DNA of 64,000 nt from Lineus longissimus (lineage: Eukaryota > Nemertea > Pilidiophora > Heteronemertea > Lineidae), in contig NC_088309.1 in assembly GCF_910592395.1 (NCBI RefSeq), positions 12,526,599-12,590,598 of the forward strand. The letters are read 5' to 3'. Of this stretch, positions 60,201-64,000 are shown one piece after another. Numbering within the stretch: position 1 is the stretch's first letter; each line of letters begins with the position of its first letter. The translations under genes and the position numbers were made by a program. A model generated the notes under the pieces. The model was not told the DNA's origin. It was given only the letters and a program-made list of their open reading frames with translations, and did not search any database.

Positions 60201-61563
60201 AGTGGCTAGGATGAGGGTAACGTTGGGCTTTACTTGTAAGGATAAATTCCTCACCTTCCTCAGGACTGCCTCCACCGGTTCTGCCTTTCGGTTCTTTTCT
60301 CTCTTTTCTAGTTCTAGAATTCGTTCCCGTAAACGCGGCGCGGTTTCCTCATCCTGTTCTTGACGGTCGAGGCGAGGGGCTTTGGCTACTGGTGCTTCGT
60401 CTTCATGCAATTGTTGTCCAACGGGCTGTCCATACTCGTTCGCAACCACAATGGCCGAATGTAGCAGCAGGCGGAAGTTGCCTACCGAATCTTCTCGACC
60501 TGACATTCTGAAAAAATCTACCGCATCTTCACCCGTGAGTTCCTGAAAGGCTACTGCTATGTCGGGGACGTCCAATTGTTCGGTAGGGCGGTTGAGGCGT
60601 ATACGAGCAAGTGGGTCCGGGAGGTCGTCGTCCTTGAAACGGGCGAGAAGCTTCAAAATGGGCAGCAAATCTCTGCCCACTAATGAGTGCCTTTTCCGCA
60701 ATAATATGTTATTGGAAGCCATGACAGAAAACTTCTAGGAGCGAAGCAATCTAGCCACGGCCTAGAAGGGAGTGAAACAAGATTGCCACCAGACCTGAAT
60801 TTAAACTCACGCCCAGAGATTATGAATGGGATTATAAAACCAGTTGAAAGGTGTAAAAGCCAGTTAACAAAGGATCTCCGGCGTGCACAAAAGGGCGTGT
60901 CACGTAACACGAATCACGCGGCGAGCTTGACGGGAAAGCGCATGTGCGCACCCAACCCTCGATATGTTACATAATGTAAAACCTAATGTTTTGCTGCCCT
61001 AGCAGACCTATTTCCATAATGCATTTACCTATGCATTTCCTATACCTCTGTATACATGACCAAACCGAAATGGCCGCCATACCAAATAACCAAACTGCCA
61101 AGTAACCTAAAACTTGGAACCTTCACTATAGCTTTATAATAGCCCTTACCGAACTCTAAATTTGGCAAAAGGACGAGCACAAACTTAGAAACGGGATAGC
61201 TGTATAGAAAATCTAAAATAGCGAGAAATAGGCAAAAAACGGAGATAATAACCTGAGAGCGCACAAAAAAGCCGACCGTAAGGTGAACATGCGAGACGAA
61301 ATACAGTTCGCTCAATCACCGCCAGGATACACTTTGGATCTGAGGCCAATATACAGCCTGAAGGAGAAGAGATAGAGCTTTGGACTATTGGAAAAGGTTG
61401 TTGGGGACAGCATGGACTTTCAAATTATGCATTTGTCAATCACCTGAAATTATGTTAATTAACTAAATAACGCTAATTAGTATTAATCAACGCGGAGAAA
61501 AACACCATTTTTAGCTCACCTCTTAGCAGAGGTGAGCTTATCCCATACCGTGGCGTCCGTCGT

Positions 61564-61617
<54 letters not shown>

Positions 61618-63916
61618 TCGTCGTCGTCGTCCGTCGTCCGTTAGCAGGGCACGTTTCGTAACTGTTAGAGCTATTGAGTTGAAACTTGGTACACATGTAC
61701 CCTTATGTAATGACACCTTGGAGACCAAGTTTCGGTCCGATTCGTTTCATGGTTTGGCCACCAGGGGGCCAAACGTTAAAAGTGAAAATATGCAATATCT
61801 CCCTTAATAGTAGTCGGGAAATTTTGAAAAAAATATGGTAGGTACTTCTAGCAAAGGTGCATCATATATCCTCCGGGTTTTTGATTTGACCTCCTTTTCA
61901 AGGTCACAGAGGTCAAATGGTGTAAATTGGCCGTTAGGATGTAACGATGGCACGTTTCTAAACTGCAATGACTATTGATACCAAATTTGGTACACATTTA
62001 CCCCTTAGTCAGGTGATCTCAGGGACCGAAGTTTGGTCCAATATGATTCACCACTTGACCACCAGGGGGCAAAATCCAAAAACCTTAAAAATGTGATTAT
62101 TCCTTAACTTCTTGCCCGATTGCCACCAATTTGATATCATGGGTACATCTAACCACCATACAGTATATGTCACACAGGTTTTTAATTTGACCTTCTTGTC
62201 AAGGTCACAGAGGTCAAATGGTGTAAATTCGCCGTCAGGCCGTAACTATGGCACGTTTCTTAACTGCAATGACTATTGATCACAAATTAAGTACACATGT
62301 ACCCCTTGGTCAGGTGATCTCAGGTACCGAAGTTTGGTGCGATCTGATTTGCCGTTTGGCCTCCAGGGAGGGGGCCAAATCCTAAATTCTTCAAAATGCC
62401 ATTATTCCTAGTAATGACTTGCCCGATTGGCACCAATTTTATATCATAGGTACATCTAATTCTAACAACCATTCAATGTGTCACCCAGGTCTTCTTTGAT
62501 TTGACCTACTTTTCAAGGTCACAGAGGTCGAATGTACTGTAAATTGGCCATTTTGGGGAAATTGTAATTGCTTGGACCTACATCAAACCTAACACTACAT
62601 GACACAATACCATGCTCTTTATCCATCTTTCCTCCACATGAGGTGAGCACAATGGCCCTGGCCATTTCATTCATCTTGACCCAGGCTATCACTATCATCC
62701 CCCTCGGACCCTGAATCATGCACACTTTCAATCCCCATGCACGCTGTGTTCATCGACATTATGTTCAGAATCATAATCACTAAACAGACTCGTCTTCTAA
62801 CGCCTCGAGTTCACTATTTCATCAATTATTGATTCTGCAGTTCGTCGAACACGTGACTGAGGCATTTAAATTTGTTTACAAAACTTTGGACTCAAAATAT
62901 CGCCTAAACTTTGAATAAAAACACCGAAGTTTTCACCTAGAAATCGGAAGTTCTAGCGGTAAACAACATGGCAGGACACCTAACGACAAGTTCCTGTACT
63001 AATTTGCTATTGAAAACATCGTCTGATTCAGGTCTCTCCCAAGTCGCAGTTCTGCGTACATCCGCACAGATCGGAAATTTTTTTTGGTCGCAAAAATGCG
63101 TACATCCGCAGCGAAAGGGTTAATAATCGCTTCTCCGGCCCTGCAAACCCTGAGATATTCGCCCTCATTTGGTGAAGTAGCCAGCGCAGAAGTAAGTGCT
63201 CCCATTTAGAGCATCACTTACATTTGAGTCTGGGAATTTCAAAAACAATGTCCAAACTCGCATTCATTCTCCGGCGCAGTGGATAGTAGTGATAGAAGTG
63301 TGGTGAGGCATCCTACACTATGCTTGAATGTTATCGCTGATTCGGAGAATGACTCGCATTGACCATGCCGACACATAGAGAGGACTGTCTTCTTCGAGGT
63401 GTACACTGCAACCTTGATTGTAAGAGTTCTGAGTGCAGTTATCATTCCTACAAATCATAGAAGTACTGTACTAGAACCAAGGTTGATAGTTTAATCTCGG
63501 TGCTGACTTAAAGGTGATGTACGTCTGTACATGAGGGCAAATGTCACAGGGGTTTGTGTGCAGGGCCGGAGAAGTGAACATTGACCCCTTATTTCCTCAG
63601 GATGGGTGCTGATTGGTGCAGGTCACTTCAAGTCCATCAAATACCAGTCCATAGTCCATGGTTAGCGTCCAGCGACAAATATTTTGCAACTGTTTTTGTA
63701 AATGTTTGAGCGGTTAAAAGTGTTTTTGATATTCAACATGGTTATGTATTGTTCATCATTGTAACCTCCCTATAATGTGTATGCTTACTCTCTTTTAGTT
63801 ATAGCAGGGGGTCCACCCCTATCGGAAGATGAAGATGATGATTTTTATGATGCGTTGGAACATAATGACATGGAAGAAATCAAGGTGACTCTTCCTGAAA
63901 AGAAAAAAACACACAA
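36148..63916 (+). CDS. OSBP: oxysterol-binding protein, N-terminal half (partial gene, five exons seen)
   Basis: OSBP exchanges sterol for PI4P between ER and trans-Golgi at membrane contact sites. Exons are 36148-36272, 37955-38160, 53446-53693, 54926-55136 and 63799-63916, all with GT/AG borders and matching phases, giving about 302 residues so far. Order: short N-terminus, PH domain (residues about 12-104), acidic linker, helical region (about 120-255), acidic stretch with an FFAT motif (278-284). The reading frame is open at the last donor, so the rest, including the ORD sterol-binding domain with its EQVSHHPP signature, lies right of the window. The N-terminus lacks the Gly/Ala-rich extension of vertebrate OSBP. 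Introns 2 (15.3 kb) and 4 (8.7 kb) are swollen by transposons. Confidence 0.92.
36971..37052. repeat. 82-bp hairpin in OSBP intron 1
   Basis: ATAAGCCAGG...GGAGGGATGAGAAGG pairs with CCTTCTCAATCTCATCCC...CCTGGCTTAT. It is a near-perfect small foldback, probably a miniature element. Confidence 0.7.
37462..37617. repeat. 156-bp hairpin in OSBP intron 1
   Basis: GGTGGAGGAAGCCACTGCGG at the left pairs with AGCAGTGGCTTCCTCCGC at the right, extended outward by ATGGACCC/GGGCCTCCAT. The loop contains ACAAAAGA and TCTTTTGT, which can extend the stem inward. It lies 340 bp upstream of exon 2. Confidence 0.7.
37955..38160 (+). CDS. OSBP: OSBP exon 2: second half of PH domain
   Basis: Acceptor TTTCAG, then [40 protein letters not shown] and [20 protein letters not shown], ending MES plus one base. 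It includes the C-terminal PH helix with the conserved Trp. The donor is CAG/GTTTGT. Very close to vertebrate OSBP in this part. Confidence 0.93.
38895..39012 (+). repeat. dispersed repeat (GTACACTACATACGG family), copy 1
   Basis: GAAAAAAGGATCCACC, GTGTACACTACATACGG, TTTGGGTGAGGTGCA and AGAGGCACAC recur in the same order and orientation at 50773-50905. No termini are clear. Confidence 0.6.
39390..40655. repeat. 55-bp minisatellite in OSBP intron 2
   Basis: About 22 units of 55 bp with core GGTGGACTGGCCTTGGTATG and TCCTCCAAACAGGGAGAGCG. Successive units start 55 bp apart (39571, 39626 and on). Most differences are substitutions at a few variable positions (AGAGCGG/AGAGTGG, GCCTCC/GATTCC, ATGG/ATAG). 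Since 55 is not a multiple of three, each strand cycles through all three frames, yet long stop-free frames exist in several frames on both strands (up to 441 codons on the minus strand). I consider these non-coding. Confidence 0.92.
40656..41389 (+). other. intronic sequence, nothing recognised
   Basis: OSBP intron 2. A 99-codon minus-strand frame at 40799-41098 has no family resemblance or splice context that I can support. Confidence 0.5.
41390..41960 (+). repeat. two tandem pieces of the TTGGCCACCAGG dispersed repeat
   Basis: CTTAACTTGGCCACCAGGCG at about 41438 and CTTAACTTGGCCACCAGGGG at about 41733 show two copies of the repeat body. They share GAAACTTGGTACACA, AGGTTAAAGAGGTCAAATGG and, near the end, GGTGAGCACAATGGCCCCTG. 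Same family and orientation as 61508-62675. Confidence 0.75.
41961..43164 (+). other. intronic sequence with one candidate microexon
   Basis: OSBP intron 2. Apart from the possible exon at 42423-42464 I see only chance open frames. Confidence 0.5.
42423..42464 (+). CDS. candidate 42-nt cassette microexon of OSBP
   Basis: A pyrimidine-rich tract ending TTACATTGCAG precedes 42 bases that are followed by CAG/GTATTT, a good donor. 42 is a multiple of three, and in the phase set by exon 2 it reads [14 protein letters not shown] without a stop, so inclusion would insert 14 residues in the linker after the PH domain. There is no homologous exon known to me, and a GT/AG pair this good can occur by chance in a 15-kb intron. 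Confidence 0.25.
43165..43486 (-). repeat. truncated copy of a 371-bp repeat (inverse of 51006-51376)
   Basis: CATAAGATATTCATGACG to TCTTCGCGGAATGCTATT is the inverse of 51006-51338, including GTCACGTGACAGTCGGACAT, GATTGAATCTAACTGCCCTA and GAGGGCAGCAGCTGCAGTGA. About 95% identical by eye. The end corresponding to 51339-51376 is missing here. Confidence 0.85.
43487..44048 (+). other. intronic sequence, nothing recognised
   Basis: A 114-codon frame at 43478-43822 begins inside the repeat and shows no family resemblance; I do not call it a gene. Confidence 0.5.
44059..45024. mobile_element. foldback element with 15-bp GGTACAGGTAAAAAA iterons
   Basis: The left arm (44067-44266) is about 13 tandem copies of GGTACAGGTAAAAAA with variants (GGTATCGG, GGTACAAG). 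The right arm (44818-45018) is the inverse, with the variants in mirrored order. ATAAATTATG is repeated exactly at 44049-44058 and 45025-45034, a 10-bp target duplication. The 550-bp loop has no gene. The outer 8-9 bp of each end do not match each other, as at 34916. Confidence 0.88.
45240..45837. mobile_element. piggyBac-type MITE (598 bp)
   Basis: Flanked by TTAA (45236-45239 and 45838-45841). Ends are CCCCTTGCCTCCC at the left and GGGAGCCAAAGGG at the right, an imperfect inverted pair. The interior is AT-rich with many ATCAAT/ATTGAT words and no coding frame. Confidence 0.7.
45895..46320 (+). repeat. TTGGCCACCAGGGGGCC dispersed repeat, fragments
   Basis: GGTACACATGTACCCTCCCC, GATGATCTCAGGAGACC, TTGACCTACTTTTCAAGGTC and CACTTGGCCACCAGGGGGCC, then GGTGAGCTGGCCCCTTGCC. 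Same order as in 61508-62675. Confidence 0.75.
46456..46713. mobile_element. degraded TA-type MITE
   Basis: The right end AGGGAGGTTCCACTG/TA and left end CAGTTAACCTCTCTAATA are an imperfect inverted pair of the same style as 51846-52625. GGTGTCC and GTGTCTC words inside support the link. Confidence 0.6.
46714..48240 (+). other. intronic sequence, nothing recognised
   Basis: OSBP intron 2. Only chance open frames of up to 87 codons. No exon with both splice sites and a plausible phase was found. Confidence 0.5.
48245..48470. repeat. interspersed GTTTGGGTGAGACAAC repeats, both orientations
   Basis: GGTTTGGGTGAGACAACCCA at about 48255, the inverse TTGTCTCACCCAAACCGCTT at about 48382, and GGTTTGGGTGAGACAACC at about 48444. 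CTTGGGTTGGTGCAAAAT and CTTGGGTGGAGCTAAAAT follow the first two. The inverted copies could fold together. Confidence 0.6.
48640..49030. repeat. inverted-repeat-rich segment (GTGTACG/CGTACAC)
   Basis: GCACGTACACCACCACATTG at the left and the related GTGGTGTACGCGCAAATGG, GGTGTACGCGCTTGG and AGGTGGTGTACGTGCGGC to the right are inverted with respect to it. GCGAATTTG and CAAATTCGC also pair. It is probably a degraded foldback-type element; borders and target duplication are not clear. Confidence 0.5.
49040..49200 (+). repeat. 3' end of the GGTGAGCACAATG dispersed repeat
   Basis: ATCAAGGTCACAGGGGTAAA then CCAGGTGAGCACAATGTCTC and GGGCCATTTCATTTT match the last part of 61508-62675. Confidence 0.65.
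49201..50772 (+). other. intronic sequence, nothing recognised
   Basis: OSBP intron 2. Chance frames only; no terminal repeats noticed. Confidence 0.5.
50773..50905 (+). repeat. dispersed repeat (GTACACTGCATACGG family), copy 2
   Basis: GAAAAAGGGCTTCACC, GTACACTGCATACGGC, TTGGGTGAGGTGCACTG and GAGGCACACGATA match 38895-39012 in the same orientation. Confidence 0.6.
51006..51376. mobile_element. 371-bp MITE with AATAGCATTCCGCGAAG ends
   Basis: The left end AATAGCATTCCGCGAAG (51006-51022) is repeated inverted at the right as CTTCGCGGAATGCTATT (51360-51376). The interior matches the truncated inverse copy at 43165-43486. It contains the palindromes GTCACGTGAC and CAGCTGCTG. No clear target duplication. 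Confidence 0.75.
51846..52625. mobile_element. TA-flanked MITE (Tc1/mariner or pogo type, 780 bp)
   Basis: The left end CAGTACAACCTCTCTATTGC and the right end, when inverted, CAGTAGAACCTCCCTTAGCG form terminal repeats flanked by TA (51844-51845 and 52626-52627). GAGAGGTGTCCGCCGTACAG and AGAGGTGTCCGCCTGGCAG near the right end are repeats of the terminal words. No transposase is present. Confidence 0.8.
52635..52830 (+). repeat. dispersed repeat, copy 2 (see 6325)
   Basis: GGCAGGAGTAGGGGGGTAAA, AGGCGACTGACATAGTAAG, GAGACCCCTATTGGCGATTT and CTTTATCTTGCCTACCTAGC parallel 6325-6515 in order and orientation. Confidence 0.6.
52831..53445 (+). other. end of OSBP intron 2, nothing recognised
   Basis: Unique-looking sequence up to the exon 3 acceptor (TTTTTACTTCCAG). 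Confidence 0.6.
53446..53693 (+). CDS. OSBP: OSBP exon 3: acidic linker and first part of helical region
   Basis: Completes an Asp with the last base of exon 2, then [40 protein letters not shown] and [12 protein letters not shown], ending [16 protein letters not shown]. The acidic start corresponds to the post-PH linker; the rest is the predicted helical and dimerising segment of OSBP. Ends in phase 0 at AAT/GTATGT. Confidence 0.93.
53694..54925 (+). other. OSBP intron 3
   Basis: Phase-0 intron of 1232 bp with a G-tract at about 53767-53776 and one small MITE (54420-54586). Confidence 0.8.
54420..54586. mobile_element. 167-bp palindromic MITE
   Basis: GGGCCGAATTTACAAAGGGT at the left is repeated inverted as ACCCTTTGTAAATTCGGCCC at the right, extended to about 25 bp (GTTTA/TAAAC). 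The inner part has GGGCCTTGCAGGG and AGGCCCTG, also inverted. No target duplication was identified. Confidence 0.8.
54926..55136 (+). CDS. OSBP: OSBP exon 4: second part of helical region
   Basis: Acceptor TTTCAG, then [40 protein letters not shown] and [16 protein letters not shown], ending GLLQ plus one base. It is charged and helix-prone, matching the coiled-coil part of OSBP. Donor AAG/GTAAGC. Confidence 0.92.
55625..55677. repeat. 53-bp direct repeat, left copy (3' side of YR element)
   Basis: Begins CATGCGAGACGAAATACAGT and ends AGGATACACTTTGGATC. It is identical over 53 bp to 61288-61340. It lies about 310 bp beyond the stop codon of the recombinase gene. Confidence 0.9.
55986..57170 (-). 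CDS. tyrosine recombinase of the YR retrotransposon (394 aa)
   Basis: It would insert the circular DNA copy of the element into the genome by site-specific strand exchange. The catalytic set is complete: R199 in GDRASDLG, H313 and R316 in PHGLRAG, H338 in SHVGW and Y349 or Y350 in AEYYSR. An N-terminal cluster, [15 protein letters not shown] (72-86), could bind zinc. The ATG at 57170 lies 62 bp after the RT stop; a pyrimidine-rich stretch ending TTTCAG at about 57191-57186 on this strand could be a splice acceptor. Length is normal. No defect is visible, so the enzyme may be active. Confidence 0.92.
   Translation of the reverse strand: MGAIDKRLQELDKAASATPLMKKRQSLKNELLQFLAQLPMRPTLERVSPKDLTRFLVWKDKAGRTQIHNASCIFLGHHGKFHCGCPTRLAFGTLEGLVRSLKSIISEETDRGSTWDIFSGVGNPADSPPVKSYLKCVKREQGFSHVVAKQAKPLFMDKLQAISKYIDNQIKRPDLSLREQFVLSRDQAFLKMQFFAGDRASDLGILKTQEVKRLPDESGLVISHSHGKSFSVNKVNTFIVKECPNHLICPVKGVQQYISKAQTWGVDLTVGYLFRPVSEAGVVLDAPISYSAIYDRLKIYLNTLGINQGETPHGLRAGCSITLLLSGAASSPAEVMSHVGWFTEASAEYYSRSDILVKAANVSEALADSSRRPEAVKTLYTKFGDVDNFPAAFP
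57232..59484 (-). CDS. reverse transcriptase-RNase H of the YR retrotransposon (750 aa)
   Basis: It copies the element RNA into DNA. RT boxes: [15 protein letters not shown] (D246), [13 protein letters not shown] and the catalytic YIDD at 310-313. RNase H acidic residues: D477 in [12 protein letters not shown]513 in [10 protein letters not shown]538 in [10 protein letters not shown] and D587 in NPADAPSR. The last 150 residues ([12 protein letters not shown] to IWWPLL) form the extra segment usual after RNase H in DIRS-order elements; no methyltransferase DPPY-like motif is seen. In-frame TTGCAG/GAATCC at the N-terminus (codon 10-11) looks like a splice acceptor, so the true start may come from an upstream exon. 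Intact. Confidence 0.94.
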   Translation of the reverse strand: MFLHFILVLAGIPPTISLGHFKPEIPEWEYAVKFNPIAAEKVKRLQASWTTIGETSPDFTAQQFKLNQVVNDVLLLQKTPVPLDTLPLRDPEHFVAGQLHQNIELWSSIMNDFPESEMVHTWLEKGVDVHSFFRPFKGEFKGQKYNSNEPPVSFFPNSVHCQKQAAFFSETLNDRIKAGSVRVWGKVGECPPPKVVMPLVVEPSKPRLCNDQRFLNLWIKDSPFTLDTLKEVPRLVHKDALMFATDEKSGYDHIKLSQTSQTYFGMEWAGWYLVCTTLPFGWKSSAYVYQTVGYAATTFLRHLGIPTIQYIDDRFYVVPKNIDASSIPLLWVFLVLYILTELGYTFSLPKCVLQPMMALKSLGFLVDSSRQAFLLPSDKEQKFKVLREEILRQPFVSLKTLQRFAGKCISMMLVFPAAKLFTRELFSAIAKASKNSKTIPISGPLRDEIQFWAFLDDWHGHFSWRPEKHLHYALATDALGYRYGAVTLSGPQVGHTLGDYWAADDIRPIHVKEADALYSSLLALSTNIKDHRVDVKVDNTSLVSSWNNKGCKDNALNEMLIKLFHLTQQLNIDLRLQYISSAENPADAPSRAISAQDTMLASEKWFQLELLYGPHGVDLMACDSNAMRSIQGDVLRHFTLHPSPLSAGQNVFAQEIAKELNPYVFPPIAVILPLIQFLIQQEIPVCTLVLPMTSPAPIWWPLLKPRIISQVCLGVKGEKGVVYYPSKQGFIRDNVGLRWPLMAFRISCTS
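59485..59681 (-). other. gag-RT spacer with candidate intron signals
   Basis: On the minus strand the gag stop is followed by AGGTCTAAGGTAAAATAG (donor-like), and the spacer ends in TTTTATTTTGGTTCTTGCAG, an excellent acceptor just inside the RT frame. Introns are known in several DIRS-order elements. The exact donor is not determined. Confidence 0.45.
59682..60722 (-). CDS. gag-like protein of the YR retrotransposon (346 aa)
   Basis: A nucleic-acid-binding structural protein that would package the element RNA. The start [20 protein letters not shown] is the first ATG of the frame. The middle holds a charged helical segment ([17 protein letters not shown]) and [11 protein letters not shown] to [16 protein letters not shown], conserved in the decayed copy. 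Next come a Lys/Arg-rich patch with SRSQSPP, a proline run, a Gly/Tyr-rich region with RGRGRGRG (RGG-like), and a CCHC zinc knuckle, [16 protein letters not shown], at 319-334. The frame is undamaged. The next gene starts 198 bp downstream. Confidence 0.92.
   Translation of the reverse strand: MASNNILLRKRHSLVGRDLLPILKLLARFKDDDLPDPLARIRLNRPTEQLDVPDIAVAFQELTGEDAVDFFRMSGREDSVGNFRLLLHSAIVVANEYGQPVGQQLHEDEAPVAKAPRLDRQEQDEETAPRLRERILELEKREKNRKAEPVEAVLRKVRNLSLQVKPNVTLILATLDELVACAKDQDHKDLHLFYELGKQAERFKDTVDIPTFCLSALGGGQSDVIMKALAKCKKAKKLVKKPLRSRSQSPPVTSSAVSSSPLQHVYAQPPPPPQHQFGFGGYGAAYGQGYGGGYGYGRGRGRGRGYGGYGYARNNPGPCNFCGEVGHWYKECEKMKLAKAQFDNKK
60723..61287 (-). other. 5' untranslated region of the YR retrotransposon
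   Basis: Non-coding sequence between the upstream 53-bp repeat and the gag start. No promoter motif is identified. Confidence 0.5.
61288..61340. repeat. 53-bp direct repeat, right copy (5' side of YR element)
   Basis: Identical to 55625-55677. Flanking bases differ on both sides, so the repeat is exactly 53 bp. Confidence 0.9.
61508..62675 (+). mobile_element. hairpin-ended repeat with internal microsatellite, fullest copy
   Basis: Starts TTTTTAGCTCACC TCTTAGCA GAGGTGAGCT, a hairpin end, then GTGGCGTCCGTCGTCCGTC and the TCG microsatellite. The body has two or three internal copies of GTTGAAACTTGGTACACATG-, TTGACC...CAAGGTCACAGAGG- and GGCCACCAGGGGGCC-like blocks, and the end is GAGGTGAGCACAATGGCCCT. 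Partial copies are at 27690, 31620, 41390, 45895 and 49040, and a relative at 24009-25711. No protein is encoded; the transposon class is not identified. Confidence 0.7.
61553..61640. repeat. TCG trinucleotide microsatellite
   Basis: About 20 nearly perfect GTC/TCG units, flanked by CGTCCGTCGTCCG words. The poly-arginine open frame through it is an artefact. Confidence 0.95.
62676..63798 (+). other. end of OSBP intron 4, no gene seen
   Basis: Contains TGCGTACATCCGCA twice (about 63050-63066 and 63097-63110) near the possible piggyBac end. The exon 5 acceptor tract is CTTACTCTCTTTTAG. Confidence 0.55.
63799..63916 (+). CDS. OSBP: OSBP exon 5: acidic FFAT-motif segment
   Basis: Completes a Val, then [20 protein letters not shown] and [26 protein letters not shown] (residues 278-284), preceded by an acidic run, matches the FFAT pattern EFFDAxE that binds the MSP domain of VAP proteins at the ER. 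The Tyr replaces the second Phe, which the pattern allows. Donor CACAA/GTAAGT, phase 2; the gene continues past the right edge. Confidence 0.92.
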
Positions 63917-64000
63917 GTAAGTGATTGTGTACAAAAACATTGAAAAAATGGTCATGTAAATTTTGCACATTTCAAAATAGTAAATCTGAACAGATTGTTG

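Larger units (their letters stand above)
55625..61340 (-). mobile_element. tyrosine-recombinase retrotransposon (DIRS order, Ngaro-like), apparently intact
   Basis: About 5.7 kb between identical 53-bp direct repeats, with three long undamaged genes on the minus strand in the order gag, RT-RNase H, tyrosine recombinase. This order and a recombinase in place of an integrase define DIRS-order elements. I find no adenine-methyltransferase domain between RNase H and recombinase, which favours Ngaro-like elements, and no SGNH hydrolase gene. Such elements usually carry split direct repeats; only one repeat pair was found by eye, so the true ends may lie further out. It lies antisense in OSBP intron 4. 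A decayed relative is at 7712-9069 and 19841-20165. Confidence 0.88.
55310..63119. mobile_element. possible piggyBac-type element split by later insertions
   Basis: TTAA then CCCTTTCGCTGCG at 55306-55322 and, inverted, CGCAGCGAAAGGG then TTAA at 63107-63123 form a matching pair of piggyBac-style ends 7.8 kb apart. Subtracting the YR retrotransposon and the 61508 repeat leaves about 0.9 kb, a normal MITE size. The two ends could also be independent copies of one family. Confidence 0.4.
55137..63798 (+). other. OSBP intron 4 (8.7 kb), swollen by mobile elements
   Basis: Phase-1 intron. It contains an intact antisense YR retrotransposon (55625-61340), a hairpin-ended repeat (61508-62675) and a possible pair of piggyBac ends (55310 and 63119). 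Confidence 0.75.

Noticed and set aside
61532-61807. Poly-arginine protein frame
   Set aside because: Translation of a TCG microsatellite.

Overview
The window looks like genomic DNA of a marine invertebrate. It has spliceosomal introns with GT/AG borders, two conserved animal genes, and many nested transposons of invertebrate type: BEL/Pao, a Mag-like Ty3/gypsy element, tyrosine-recombinase retrotransposons, CR1/L2-like LINEs, piggyBac- and Mutator-type MITEs, and foldback elements with long terminal repeats. Repeat style fits a lophotrochozoan or an invertebrate deuterostome; I cannot resolve the phylum or species from sequence alone.

Layout. 1-5650 is minisatellite DNA: a 75-bp family with a roughly 1.07-kb higher-order duplication, then a related 73-bp family. 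About 7.7-28.6 kb is a transposon nest. A decayed tyrosine-recombinase (YR) retrotransposon (7712-9069, continuing at 19841-20165) was split by a complete BEL/Pao LTR element (9070-19840, 5-bp target duplication). That element carries a 1.2-kb Mutator-like MITE in its protease gene and a 5'-truncated CR1/L2-like LINE in its 3' region. A Mag-like gypsy element (20201-27689) follows; its reverse transcriptase is deleted and its integrase is split by a 3.9-kb DNA element that holds further insertions. A LINE tail and a piggyBac-type MITE come next.

29.5-64 kb holds the host genes. MZT2 (mitotic-spindle organizing protein 2 / MOZART2) is on the minus strand with two coding exons (31274-31132 and 29848-29563). 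The oxysterol-binding protein gene (OSBP) is on the plus strand from 36148 and runs off the right edge. Five OSBP exons are visible: the PH domain in exons 1-2, the central helical region in exons 3-4, and an acidic segment with an FFAT motif in exon 5. The sterol-binding ORD domain must lie beyond the window. The interval between the genes (32.9-35.6 kb) holds three foldback elements. OSBP introns hold a 55-bp minisatellite open in all six frames, another foldback element with 15-bp iterons, several MITEs, and an intact three-ORF YR retrotransposon (gag, RT-RNase H, tyrosine recombinase) lying antisense between 53-bp direct repeats.

The most noteworthy signals are the intact, apparently methyltransferase-less YR retrotransposon and the recurrent class of non-autonomous elements flanked by 9-11-bp target duplications, several with terminal repeats made of short iterons. 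MZT2 acts at gamma-tubulin complexes and OSBP at ER-Golgi contact sites; they are neighbours, not a pathway. All coordinates and similarities were read by eye, with no alignment or database search.
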